Shown: positions 8,074-18,134 of the stretch, in pieces | How the letters are laid out: the number at the start of each line of letters is the position of its first letter | Numbering within the stretch: position 1 is the first letter of the stretch | From: Agromyces marinus | GTDB lineage: Bacteria; Actinomycetota; Actinomycetes; Actinomycetales; Microbacteriaceae | NCBI RefSeq assembly: GCF_021442325.1 | Contig: NZ_CP087879.1 | Location: 2,108,001 to 2,172,000 of the forward strand | DNA length: 64,000 nt | Direction of reading: 5' to 3' | Notes under the pieces: model-generated | The model's database searches: none | The model's input: only the letters and a program-made list of their open reading frames with translations | Told to the model about the DNA's origin: nothing | Position numbers and translations under genes: made by a program

Positions 8074-9102
8074 ATGACGAGTTTCGTAGACGTACGCAAC
8101 ATGGTCGGCTGGGTCGCCGCCACCGGCCCCGAGGCGATCATCGCCGGGATCATCGACTACCTCGAGCATGACTTCGCGCGCTGGGAGCAGTTCGACAAGA
8201 CCCCGCGCGTGGCCAGCCACACGCCCTTCGGCGTGATCGAGCTCATGCCGACGAGCGACCACGAGTCCTACGCGTTCAAGTACGTCAACGGCCACCCGTC
8301 GAACCCCGCACGCGGCTTCCAGACCGTGACCGCCTTCGGCGTGCTCGCCGACGTGCACAACGGCTACCCCACCTTCCTCGCCGAGATGACCGTGCTCACG
8401 GCGCTGCGCACCGCCGCGACCTCCGCGTTCGCGGCGAAGCTCCTCGCGCGCCCCGACTCCGAGGTCATGGCCATGATCGGCACCGGCAGCCAGGCCGAGT
8501 TCCAGGCGCTCGCGTTCCGGCACGCCCTCGGCATCCGCTCGCTGCGCGTCTACGACGTCGACCCCGACGCGATCGCCAAGTTCGTGCGGAACATGCTCCC
8601 GCTCGGCTTCGAGATCGAGGTCGCCGGAAGCGCGGCCGAAGCCCTCGCGGGCGCCGACATCGTCACGACCTGCACGGCCGACAAGGCGCGCGCCACGGTC
8701 GTCGCCGACGAGTGGGTGACGCCCGGTATGCACCTGAACGCGATCGGCGGCGACTGCCCCGGCAAGACCGAGCTCGACGCAGCCATCCTCGACCGCGCCG
8801 AGGTGTTCGTCGAGTACACCCCGCAGACCCGCATCGAGGGCGAGATCCAGGCCAAGCCCGACGACTTCGCCGTCACGGAACTCTGGGAGGTCCTGGCCGG
8901 GCGCCGCCCCGGCCGCTCGGGCGCCGACGCGATCACGCTCTTCGACTCGGTCGGGTTCGCGATCGAGGACTTCTCGGCGCTGCGCTACGTGCGCGACCAG
9001 GTCGCCGGCACCCGGTACGAGCAGCGGATCGACCTCGTCGCCGACCCCGACGACCCGAAGGACCTGTTCGGCCTCATGGGCGCGTTCTCCCCGGTGGGCT
9101 GA
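8074..9102 (+). CDS. ocd: Ornithine cyclodeaminase family protein
   Basis: 342 residues of the OCD/mu-crystallin family. The NAD-binding motif MIGTGSQAE begins at residue 134 and the catalytic region GDCPGKTELD follows near residue 225. Ornithine cyclodeaminase converts L-ornithine directly to L-proline and ammonia with bound NAD. The length, slightly over the short OCD class, and pairing with a CtlX hydrolase three bases downstream support ornithine as substrate. Start ATG with GAAGGGA upstream. Other family members act on alanine or other amino acids, so specificity is inferred. Confidence 0.87.
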   Translation: MTSFVDVRNMVGWVAATGPEAIIAGIIDYLEHDFARWEQFDKTPRVASHTPFGVIELMPTSDHESYAFKYVNGHPSNPARGFQTVTAFGVLADVHNGYPTFLAEMTVLTALRTAATSAFAAKLLARPDSEVMAMIGTGSQAEFQALAFRHALGIRSLRVYDVDPDAIAKFVRNMLPLGFEIEVAGSAAEALAGADIVTTCTADKARATVVADEWVTPGMHLNAIGGDCPGKTELDAAILDRAEVFVEYTPQTRIEGEIQAKPDDFAVTELWEVLAGRRPGRSGADAITLFDSVGFAIEDFSALRYVRDQVAGTRYEQRIDLVADPDDPKDLFGLMGAFSPVG

Positions 9103-9105
9103 GGC

Positions 9106-10101
9106 GTGTCCGTCCAGTCCCCCGCCGCGGTCGTCATGGTGCGCCCGCACGCCTTCGCCCCCAACCCCGAGACGCTCGCCGACAACGGCTTCCAGCGCGG
9201 CGCCGGCAGCGCAGGCAGAGCGGATGCCGCGCGCATCGCGGCATCCGCCCACGACGAGGTGACCCGCGCCGCCGCCGCACTCGAGGCCGCGGGCGTGACC
9301 GTGCACCTCTTCGAGGACGAGACCGCGCACCGACCCGACAGCGTGTTCCCCAACAACTGGATCTCGACGCATTCGGGCGGGCACATCGCGCTGTTCCCGA
9401 TGTTCACGCCGAACCGTCGCACCGAGCGGCGCGGCGACATCGTCGAACTGCTGAAGACGACCTACCGCGTGCAGGACGTCATCGACTACTCGGGGCTCGA
9501 GTACGACGACGTGTTCCTCGAGGGCACGGGCGCGATGGTGCTCGACCACGAGTCGCGCATCGCCTACGCCGCCCGCTCGAACCGCGCCGACCCGATCGCG
9601 CTCGAACGCTTCTGCACGAACTTCGGGTACGAGCCGATGGTGTTCGACGCCGTCGACGGGCGCGGCATCGCGGTGTACCACACCAACGTGATCCTCAGCA
9701 TCGCGACCGAGTTCGCGCTCATCGCCGCCGACATGCTCGTCTCCCCCGCGCGGCGCGAGCAGGTCATGGACCGCCTCGCCGCCCGCGGCCGCCGCGACGT
9801 CATCGCGCTCACGAACGCGCAGGTCGACGCGTTCGCGGGCAACGCCCTCGAACTGTGGGGCGCCGACGGGCGCGTGCTCGCGCTCTCGCGCACCGCGTTC
9901 GACGCACTCACCACCGATCAGCGCGCGCGGATCGAGCGATCTGCGCGGCTGCTGCCGCTCGACGTGCCCACGATCGAGCTCGCCGGCGGGTCCGTGCGGT
10001 GCATGCTCGCGGGCGTGCACCTCGACCCACGGCCCGGGCTCGTCGAGCATCGGGCGAGCCCGGTCGACGACGCCTCGGCCGACGAGATCGCGGCGCTCTG
10101 A
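9106..10101 (+). CDS. ctlX: Citrulline utilization hydrolase CtlX-like (amidinotransferase superfamily)
   Basis: 331 residues of the amidinotransferase/dimethylargininase fold. Visible features are the N-terminal VRPHAFAPNPET, the PDSVFPNNWIST motif, GTGAMVLDH, and a C-terminal GGSVRCMLAGVHL carrying the catalytic cysteine, C299. CtlX-type enzymes hydrolyse citrulline to ornithine, carbon dioxide and ammonia. The GTG start lies three bases after the ocd stop, so the two are almost certainly cotranscribed and together convert citrulline to proline. An arginine-deiminase-like activity cannot be excluded. Confidence 0.85.
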   Translation: MSVQSPAAVVMVRPHAFAPNPETLADNGFQRGAGSAGRADAARIAASAHDEVTRAAAALEAAGVTVHLFEDETAHRPDSVFPNNWISTHSGGHIALFPMFTPNRRTERRGDIVELLKTTYRVQDVIDYSGLEYDDVFLEGTGAMVLDHESRIAYAARSNRADPIALERFCTNFGYEPMVFDAVDGRGIAVYHTNVILSIATEFALIAADMLVSPARREQVMDRLAARGRRDVIALTNAQVDAFAGNALELWGADGRVLALSRTAFDALTTDQRARIERSARLLPLDVPTIELAGGSVRCMLAGVHLDPRPGLVEHRASPVDDASADEIAAL

Positions 10102-10124
10102 GCGCAGGCGGCAGGGCGCATGAG

Positions 10125-10152
10125 GAGAGCGGATGCCGTGGCATCCGCTCTC
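10125..10152. terminator. Bidirectional hairpin between ctlX and gltA
   Basis: Perfect 13-bp arms (10125-10137 and 10140-10152) with a two-base centre lie between convergent genes. The core is the GGATGCC/GGCATCC heptamer pair. It is well placed to terminate both transcripts. Confidence 0.65.
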
Positions 10153-10167
10153 TTCGAAGACCTGGGT

Positions 10168-11475
10168 TCAGCGCGCCGGGTAGTGCCGTTCGAGGGACCC
10201 CGTGTACAGCTGCTGCGGGCGACCGATCTTGGTCTGCGGGTCGAGGTTCATCTCGCGCCAGTGCGCGATCCAGCCCGGAAGCCGGCCGATCGCGAACAGC
10301 ACGGTGAACATGCGCGTCGGGAAGCCCATCGCCTTGTAGATGACGCCCGTGTAGAAGTCGACGTTCGGGTACAGGCGGCGCTGCTGGAAGTAGTCGTCCT
10401 CGAGGGCGAACTGCTCGAGCTCCTTCGCGATGTCGAGCAGCGGGTCGTTGATGCCGAGCCCCTCGAGCACCGCATCGGCGCTCTCCTTGACGATCTTCGC
10501 GCGCGGGTCGTAGTTCTTGTAGACCCGGTGGCCGAAGCCCATGAGCTTGACGCCGTCCTCCTTGCGCTTGACGCGCTCGACGAACTTGCCGACGCCCTCG
10601 CCCGAGTCCCGGATGCGGGCGAGCATCTGCAGGACCGCCTCGTTCGCGCCGCCGTGGAGCGGACCCGACAGGGCCTGGATGCCGGCCGAGATCGACGAGT
10701 ACAGGTTCGCCCCCGTCGAGCCGACGAGCCGCACGGTCGAGGTCGACGCGTTCTGCTCGTGGTCCTCGTGCAGGATCAGGAGCCGGTCGAGGGCCTGCAC
10801 GAGCGTCGGGTCGAGCGAGTACGGCTCGGCCATGTTGCCGAAGTTCAGGCGCAGGAAGTTCTCGACGAAGCCGAGCGAGTTGTCGGGGTAGAGGAAGGCC
10901 TGCCCGATGCTCTTCTTGTGCGCGTATGCGGCGATGACCGGCATCTTCGCGAGCAGGCGGATGGTCGTGAGCTCGACGTGGTCGGGATCGTGCGGGTCCG
11001 ACGAGTCCTCGTAGTAGGTCGAGAGGGCTGCGACCGCGCTCGAGAGCACCGACATCGGGTGCGCCGTGTGCGGCAGCGCGGAGAAGAACCGCTTGAGGTC
11101 CTCGTGCAGGAGCGTGTGCCGACGGATCTTGTCGTCGAACTCCGCGAGCTGGTCGGGAGTGGGCAGTTCGCCGTACATGAGCAGCCACGCGACCTCGAGG
11201 TAGGTCGAGTTCTCGGCCAGCTCCTCGATCGGGAACCCGCGGTAGCGCAGGATTCCCTGCTCGCCGTCGATGTAGGTGATCGCCGAACGCGTCGAAGCGG
11301 TGTTGACGAAACCGTAGTCGAGCGCGGTCAACCCCGTCTGACGGGTGAGCGTCGACAGGTCGATGCTGGAGTTTCCCTGCGCTGCGGCATGGATGGGGAA
11401 CTCGGCCGTTCCGCCCGGGAAGGTCAGCGTCGCGGTCGGATCGATTCCGGCCGCTTCATGCTGGACGTTGGTCAC
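10168..11475 (-). CDS. gltA: Citrate synthase
   Basis: 435 residues of the long type II citrate synthase form. Family signatures: an N-terminal region with GILRYRGFPIEEL, catalytic histidines in PLHGGANEAV and GFGHRVYKNYDPRA, and the C-terminal Asp/Arg-bearing FYTGVIYKAMGFP. It condenses oxaloacetate and acetyl-CoA in the TCA cycle. I chose the GTG at 11475 because AGGAG sits five bases upstream; an in-frame GTG at 11496 would add seven residues. It is a single-gene unit, convergent with ctlX. Confidence 0.95.
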   Translation of the reverse strand: MTNVQHEAAGIDPTATLTFPGGTAEFPIHAAAQGNSSIDLSTLTRQTGLTALDYGFVNTASTRSAITYIDGEQGILRYRGFPIEELAENSTYLEVAWLLMYGELPTPDQLAEFDDKIRRHTLLHEDLKRFFSALPHTAHPMSVLSSAVAALSTYYEDSSDPHDPDHVELTTIRLLAKMPVIAAYAHKKSIGQAFLYPDNSLGFVENFLRLNFGNMAEPYSLDPTLVQALDRLLILHEDHEQNASTSTVRLVGSTGANLYSSISAGIQALSGPLHGGANEAVLQMLARIRDSGEGVGKFVERVKRKEDGVKLMGFGHRVYKNYDPRAKIVKESADAVLEGLGINDPLLDIAKELEQFALEDDYFQQRRLYPNVDFYTGVIYKAMGFPTRMFTVLFAIGRLPGWIAHWREMNLDPQTKIGRPQQLYTGSLERHYPAR

Positions 11476-11641
11476 GGTGTCTCCTGTGATCGTCACTGTT
11501 TCGCGTTCCCTGCTCTCCAGCCGGGCACCGTTCGGCGCTCGCGGCCCGACCTACAGCCTAGACGTGCCACGACGGCACTGTCGCATCCGCCAAGAGATGG
11601 CGCGATTCGCGTGCGGAAAGCTACAGTCGGTTGCCCGGCGG

Positions 11642-12757
11642 TCACCGGATCGCCACGGCGCCCAGCCGGGCCGCCGCCTCACCGATGCGCTCGTCGGTCG
11701 CGGTCAGCGACAACCGGACGTGCTCGGGGAAGTGGACTCCGTAGAAGTGACCGGGGCCGGCGAGGATCCCGAGATCGGCGAGACGACCGATCGATTCCCA
11801 CGCATCGCGCCCCTCGGTCGCCCAGAGGTAGAGCCCGGCTTCGCTCCGGTCGATGCGGAACCCGGCGGCCTCGAGCGCGGGCTTCACCCGATCACGACGT
11901 GCACGGTAGCGCTCCTTCTGCTCGGCGACGTGCACGTCGTCGGCGAGCGCCGCGACCATCGCGTGCTGGAGCGGCTGCGGCAGCATGAGCCCGGCGTGCT
12001 TGCGGACGTTCGTGATCCGGGCGACGAGCGTCCGGCAGCCCGCGAGGAAGGCCGCACGGTACCCCGCCATGTTCGACTGCTTCGACAGCGAGTAGATCAC
12101 GAGGATGTCGCTGCGGTCGCCGTCGGTCACCGCCGGGTCGAGCAGGCTCGGGGCGGGCCGGTCGGCCCACTCGCCCTCCCACCCGAGTTCGGCGTAGCAT
12201 TCGTCGCCGACGATGATCGCCCCGAGCTCGCGAGCGCGAGCGCGCGCGGCGCGGAGCTCGTCGACCGTGAGCACCCGGCCGTCCGGGTTGCCCGGGCTGT
12301 TCACCCAGACCAGGCGCGTGCCCTCGGGCCACTCGGCCGGGTCGTCGGCCGCGACGGACCGGGCGCCGACCAGCACGGCACCCATCTCGTAGCTCGGGTA
12401 GGCGGCGCGCGGATGCACGACGATGTCGCCCTCGCCGAGACCGAGCAGGAACGGCAGGAGCGCGACGACCTCCTTCGACCCGATCGTCGGCAGCACGTTC
12501 GCCTCCGTCAGGCCCGTCACGCCGCGGCGGCGCTCGAACCAGCGCACGATCTCCGCGCGCAGCTTCGGCGTGCCGACCGTCGTCGGATACGCGTGCGCAT
12601 TGGTCGCAGCGGCGAGCGCCTCGCGCACGACGCCGGGCGTCGGGTCGACCGGAGAGCCGATCGACAGGTCGACGATGCCGCCGTGGTGCGATGCCGCCCG
12701 GTCCCGGTACGGGGCCATGAGGTCCCACGGGTAGTCGGGCAGCTCGCCGCGTGCCAC
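11642..12757 (-). CDS. dapC: Succinyldiaminopimelate transaminase
   Basis: 371 residues of the fold-type I aminotransferases. The start of the mature reading (ARGELPDYPWDLMAPYRDRA) is typical of actinobacterial DapC. The cofactor lysine is in YSLSKQSNMAGYR, with the pyridine-binding aspartate in VGDECYAELG and WVNSPGNPDG ahead of it. It makes N-succinyl-diaminopimelate from the keto acid and glutamate, between DapD and DapE. The GTG start lies two bases past the ferredoxin stop; fdxA-dapC is a conserved actinobacterial pair. Confidence 0.9.
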   Translation of the reverse strand: MARGELPDYPWDLMAPYRDRAASHHGGIVDLSIGSPVDPTPGVVREALAAATNAHAYPTTVGTPKLRAEIVRWFERRRGVTGLTEANVLPTIGSKEVVALLPFLLGLGEGDIVVHPRAAYPSYEMGAVLVGARSVAADDPAEWPEGTRLVWVNSPGNPDGRVLTVDELRAARARARELGAIIVGDECYAELGWEGEWADRPAPSLLDPAVTDGDRSDILVIYSLSKQSNMAGYRAAFLAGCRTLVARITNVRKHAGLMLPQPLQHAMVAALADDVHVAEQKERYRARRDRVKPALEAAGFRIDRSEAGLYLWATEGRDAWESIGRLADLGILAGPGHFYGVHFPEHVRLSLTATDERIGEAAARLGAVAIR

Positions 12758-12759
12758 GC

Positions 12760-13080
12760 TCAGTGACCCTGCGGGGGCAGCGCGGCGATGAGCGGGTGGT
12801 CCTTCGGGATCACGCCGACCTTCGCGGCACCGCCGGGCGAGCCGACCTCGTCGAAGAACTCGACGTTGGCCTTGTAGTAGTCGGCCCACTCGTCCGGCAG
12901 GTCGTCTTCGTAGTAGATCGCCTCGACCGGGCACACGGGCTCGCAGGCGCCGCAGTCGACGCACTCGTCGGGGTGGATGTACAGCGACCGTTCGCCCTCG
13001 TAGATGCAGTCGACGGGACACTCGTCGATGCACGCGCGGTCTTTCACATCGACGCACGGCAGGGCGATGACGTAGGTCAT
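12760..13080 (-). CDS. fdxA: 7Fe ferredoxin
   Basis: 106 residues. The N-terminal half carries the cysteine spacing of a [3Fe-4S][4Fe-4S] ferredoxin: [19 protein letters not shown] then [16 protein letters not shown]. The C-terminal extension ([13 protein letters not shown]...) is characteristic of the actinobacterial FdxA type. It is a low-potential electron carrier in the cytoplasm. It lies directly upstream of dapC on the same strand with a two-base gap, so they share a transcript, although no redox role in lysine synthesis is known. Confidence 0.95.
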   Translation of the reverse strand: MTYVIALPCVDVKDRACIDECPVDCIYEGERSLYIHPDECVDCGACEPVCPVEAIYYEDDLPDEWADYYKANVEFFDEVGSPGGAAKVGVIPKDHPLIAALPPQGH

Positions 13081-13119
13081 TGTGGGTCGCTGTCCCTTCG
13101 GTGGAGCTGGAATGCCAGT

Positions 13120-13521
13120 CTATGCGCGCGACGAGCCGCGCGTCGGCAGCGAAGGAAACGCAACGACCACGACCGCGATGAGCGCGGGTGCGACCGCCCA
13201 GATCGTGCCGACGAGCCCGTCGACGACGAGGATCGAGCCGCCCGGTCCGGGCAGGGTCAGCAGCCCGACCGACGCGATGACACCGGCCGCGGCCGCGATC
13301 GACGCACCCCGGCCGCCCGCCACCGTGCGGATGCCGATGAGCAGCGCGGCGACCCCGACGAGCGCGGCCACGAGCCCCCAGGGGATCTCGACCTCGCCGA
13401 TCCGCCACGAGTGACGGTGCCCGATCGTGCCGATCGTGCCGTACAGCGCGCCGACGAGGAACGCGACCGCCAGGGTCCCGATGCGTGCGCCGACCGAGCG
13501 CTCGTGCCCGCGGTCGCTCAC
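13120..13521 (-). CDS. Small four-helix membrane protein (DUF6113-like)
   Basis: About 133 residues from a GTG that overlaps the stop of the upstream lipoprotein gene by four bases. Four hydrophobic segments are visible (roughly 12-32, 46-66, 72-92 and 100-122), with a short charged C-terminus. Position beside fdxA and overall character resemble actinobacterial proteins annotated DUF6113, but that name is tentative. No catalytic motif is seen. The overlap implies translational coupling with the lipoprotein gene. Confidence 0.7.
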   Translation of the reverse strand: MSDRGHERSVGARIGTLAVAFLVGALYGTIGTIGHRHSWRIGEVEIPWGLVAALVGVAALLIGIRTVAGGRGASIAAAAGVIASVGLLTLPGPGGSILVVDGLVGTIWAVAPALIAVVVVAFPSLPTRGSSRA

Positions 13522-13964
13522 GGTGCCGGAGTGACGGTGTACGTCACCGTCGATCCGTCGCCGACGAGGATCACGAGGTGCTGCCCGTCGGAGTAGACGG
13601 CGCCCCCGGCGTTCTCGCCGCTGACCGACCGGTCCTCGGAGAACCCGGCCGCTTCGAGTTCGGACCGGGCGTCGCCCAGCGCGTCCGGTGCGGTGGAGCT
13701 CAGCACGACCATCCATCCCTCACCGCCCGCGGAGCCGCCTGCCAGCTCGATGGTCCCGTCGATGACCGGGACGGATGCCGGGAAGTCGGCGGTCAGCTCA
13801 CCGCTGAGTTCGACCTGGCCTCCGGTCGCATCCTCGACCGCGCCGCGGACTCCGTCCTCGACGAGTTCCTGGACGGGACCGGCGCATCCGGCGAGCAGGA
13901 GGACGGCGGTGATGCCGCCCACGAGTGCGGGCGCGACGCGGCCGCGCGAACGGAGAACGGGCAT
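13518..13964 (-). CDS. Putative lipoprotein, unknown function
   Basis: 148 residues with a signal sequence ending in the lipobox LLAGC (cysteine near residue 27), so it should be lipidated and exported. The mature part (about 28-148) is rich in Gly, Ser, Asp and Glu and predicted beta-strand segments such as GTIELAGGSAGGEGWMVVLS. I do not recognise a domain. It precedes the small membrane protein in a four-base overlap, suggesting the two products act together at the envelope. Confidence 0.75.
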   Translation of the reverse strand: MPVLRSRGRVAPALVGGITAVLLLAGCAGPVQELVEDGVRGAVEDATGGQVELSGELTADFPASVPVIDGTIELAGGSAGGEGWMVVLSSTAPDALGDARSELEAAGFSEDRSVSGENAGGAVYSDGQHLVILVGDGSTVTYTVTPAP

Positions 13965-14115
13965 GGCGGGAGTCTAGACCGCCACGCTGTGCGGTGGCCC
14001 CGTCGATCGTTCGCCCGCCGTCCGCGCCGTCCTCGCCGGGCGGGCCGAACAGCCGACGCGATGCCGTAGCGTGGGCGACGGCGCGGTGCGGATGCCGCGG
14101 GAAGGACGATCGCCG

Positions 14116-14928
14116 ATGACCGAACAGCCCGGAACCGACGAGCGCGCGCCGCTGGTGCGCGTCGAGCGCGACGGCGTCGTCGCCACCGTCGTCATCGACC
14201 GCCCCAAGGCGCTGAATGCCCTCTCCCCCGACGTGCTGCGCGCGGTCGCCGAGGCGTTCGATGCGCTCGCCGCCGAGGGCGACGCCGTGCGCGGCGTACT
14301 GGTCGTCGGCGAGGGGGGTCGTGCGTTCGTCGCGGGTGCCGACATCCGCTCGCTCTCGACGCTGACGCCCGAGGAGGGCGCCGAGGCGGCACGGCTCGGC
14401 CACCGCGTCGCGGCGACGATCGAGGCCTTCCCGGCGCCCGTGATCGCGTGCGTCGACGGATTCGCGCTCGGCGGCGGGCTCGAGCTCGCGCTCGCGTGCG
14501 ACGAGATCTACGCGACCGACGCGTCGTGGTTCGGTCAGCCCGAGGTGCGGCTGGGACTCATCCCCGGGTTCGGGGGCACCGTGCGACTGCCGCGCGCGGT
14601 CGGCCTGCCGCTCGCGAAGGAGCTCATCTTCACCGGGCGCCGCATCGACGCCGCCGAGGCCGAGTCCGCGGGGCTCGTGACCCGACGGTTCGCCGACCGC
14701 GACGCGCTGCTCGCCGGCGCACGGGCGACCATCGCCGAGGTCGCCGAGAACGCGTGGACCGCCGTCGCCCTGGCCAAGCGCGTGCTCGTGCAGGCGGCGG
14801 GGACCCCGACCGCCGTGGCGACCGAGGCCGAGGTGACCGGGTTCGGCGACGCGTTCCGCACCGACGACATGCGCGAGGGCGTCGCGGCGTTCCTCGAGAA
14901 GCGCGAACCGCGCTTCACGGGGCGCTGA
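14116..14928 (+). CDS. Enoyl-CoA hydratase/isomerase family protein
   Basis: 270 residues of the crotonase fold. Oxyanion-hole motifs are AGADIRSL (about residues 76-83) and the downstream CVDGFALGGGLELALACD. The conserved PEVRLGLIPGFGGT carries a glutamate position used for catalysis in hydratases. Likely role: hydration of trans-2-enoyl-CoA in fatty acid or amino acid breakdown. The ATG after GAAGGAC is preferred over an upstream ATG; a TAGCGT -10 candidate lies at 14067-14072. The exact acyl substrate is unknown. Confidence 0.88.
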   Translation: MTEQPGTDERAPLVRVERDGVVATVVIDRPKALNALSPDVLRAVAEAFDALAAEGDAVRGVLVVGEGGRAFVAGADIRSLSTLTPEEGAEAARLGHRVAATIEAFPAPVIACVDGFALGGGLELALACDEIYATDASWFGQPEVRLGLIPGFGGTVRLPRAVGLPLAKELIFTGRRIDAAEAESAGLVTRRFADRDALLAGARATIAEVAENAWTAVALAKRVLVQAAGTPTAVATEAEVTGFGDAFRTDDMREGVAAFLEKREPRFTGR

Positions 14929-14934
14929 CGCCGA

Positions 14935-15789
14935 TCAGCCCGTCACGTTCGACTGGAGCCAGGCCATGCCGTCGAAGCGGACCCCGTCGGTGCCGTACAT
15001 CTCGAGGTGCAGGTGGGGGCCGGTCGACTGGCCGGTCGTTCCCACCGTGCCCAGCGCCTGACCGGCGCTGACTCGCTGCCCGACGGAGACCGCGAGGGAT
15101 CCGTACTGCATGTGCGCGTACAGCGACGTGATCACGCGACCGTTGATGTTGTGCTGGACCTCGACGTACACGCCGAGTCCGCCGCCCGCCTCGGTTGCGG
15201 TGATGACGACGCCGTCGGCGATCGACCCGATGATCGCACCGTTGCCGGGATTGAAGTCGATGCCGTCGTGCATCGTCGAGCAGCCGCCGCACGGCGCGAT
15301 CCGCGGGCCGAAGCCCGAGGCGCTGCGCGACGGGTCGACCGGCCACACGATGCGATCGCCCTGGATGAGCGAGACGCTGCCGAGGCCCGCCACGCTGGAC
15401 TGGATGGGCGGGGGTGCCGCCTCGACGTCGAATGCGCCGGGATCGATCGGCTGCAGCGCGACCTCGGCCCCGACCTCGAGCGTCTGCGACGGCTCGGAGG
15501 CGGACCCCTCGGCCGGTGCGTACACCGAGGCGCTGAGGTCGGGATCGGTCGCTGCGACCGCGAGCGCGGGCAGGCTCGTCGAGAGCAGCATGCCGCCCGC
15601 GAAGGTCATGGCGCCGACGGTCATGGCCGGCCGCAGGAGGGAGGGCTTCCGGGAACGCGTCGTCTTCGGCGACGACGCGCCCTGCTCGGGCAGGCTCGTG
15701 GTTTCTGGGGCGGCGGCGACCACGGGGGCGGCGGCGCGGCGGTACCGGGGGCGTCCGGCCGCGCGACGGCCGTGCTGGGGGTGAGTCAT
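14935..15789 (-). CDS. M23 family metallopeptidase (secreted peptidoglycan hydrolase)
   Basis: 284 residues. A long basic N-terminus leads to one hydrophobic segment (about 56-80), giving an exported or membrane-anchored protein. The C-terminal LytM/M23 domain (about 150-280) has the zinc ligands HDGIDF and HLHLEMYG, with GVYVEVQHNINGRVI between. It cleaves peptide cross-links in peptidoglycan. The segment after the signal is acidic and low complexity. The promoter region carries GTTACC-N5-GTAACC, resembling sites for the envelope regulator MtrA (see 15814). Confidence 0.9.
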   Translation of the reverse strand: MTHPQHGRRAAGRPRYRRAAAPVVAAAPETTSLPEQGASSPKTTRSRKPSLLRPAMTVGAMTFAGGMLLSTSLPALAVAATDPDLSASVYAPAEGSASEPSQTLEVGAEVALQPIDPGAFDVEAAPPPIQSSVAGLGSVSLIQGDRIVWPVDPSRSASGFGPRIAPCGGCSTMHDGIDFNPGNGAIIGSIADGVVITATEAGGGLGVYVEVQHNINGRVITSLYAHMQYGSLAVSVGQRVSAGQALGTVGTTGQSTGPHLHLEMYGTDGVRFDGMAWLQSNVTG

Positions 15790-15813
15790 AGGTGGGGGAG
15801 GCTTCAGAGATCA

Positions 15814-15830
15814 GGTTACGTTTGGGTAAC
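15814..15830 (-). promoter_or_regulatory. Candidate MtrA-type direct repeat GTTACC-N5-GTAACC
   Basis: Read on the minus strand, GTTACC, five bases, then GTAACC lie 25 bases upstream of the M23 peptidase start. The hexamer repeat with five-base spacing resembles the binding pattern described for the actinobacterial response regulator MtrA, which controls cell-wall peptidase genes. No mtrA gene is in the window. Confidence 0.5.
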
Positions 15831-15924
15831 GAATCCTCGGGATTCGAAGATCCCGACAACCGTACGAGGTGGTTTCTGTGAGGAACCTCAATTCCCGCGA
15901 GAACGTGTGACCTCACACCAAGAA

Positions 15925-15958
15925 GGGAGGATGCCGCGGCGAGCCGCCACATCCTCCC
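15925..15958 (-). terminator. Terminator hairpin downstream of typA
   Basis: GGGAGGATG (15925-15933) pairs with CATCCTCCC (15950-15958), and the interior (GCGGC / GCCGC) pairs further. On the minus strand the stem is followed by TTCTT. It lies 21 bases past the typA stop. Confidence 0.65.
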
Positions 15959-15979
15959 CTCGAAGCTTCGGCGACCCGA

Positions 15980-17884
<1,905 letters not shown>

Positions 17885-18077
17885 GGTTGGGTCCTCGCGT
17901 GGGCCGCCGGGATCGGGAGGATTCCGGGGCGCAGATCGGCAGCGCGCTGCGCTGGATGGGAGTCGGTGGGAGCGCGGAGAAGCGGATGACACGGCTCGCG
18001 CCCGTCCAGAATACCGTGTCTGGTCACGCCCTCCCGACGCACACCCGCTCCCGACGGACGCGCGTCCTCGTCGAAAC

Positions 18078-18117
18078 GCCGAACGCCCGGCCTCCTCGCG
18101 GGGGCCGGGCGTTCGGC
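18078..18117 (-). terminator. Strong terminator hairpin after the peptide ABC transporter operon
   Basis: Perfect 15-bp arms, 18078-18092 and 18103-18117 (GCCGAACGCCCGGCC and its complement), with a ten-base loop. On the minus strand it follows the ATPase stop codon by 17 bases and ends in GTTTC. It separates the transporter operon from typA. Confidence 0.8.
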
Positions 18118-18134
18118 GTACGGTGTGCCGTCGG

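Noticed and set aside
15790..15979. Cyclic di-AMP (ydaO-type) riboswitch before the M23 peptidase
   Set aside because: Actinobacterial peptidase genes often carry one, but the conserved ydaO core is not present in this 190-base leader.
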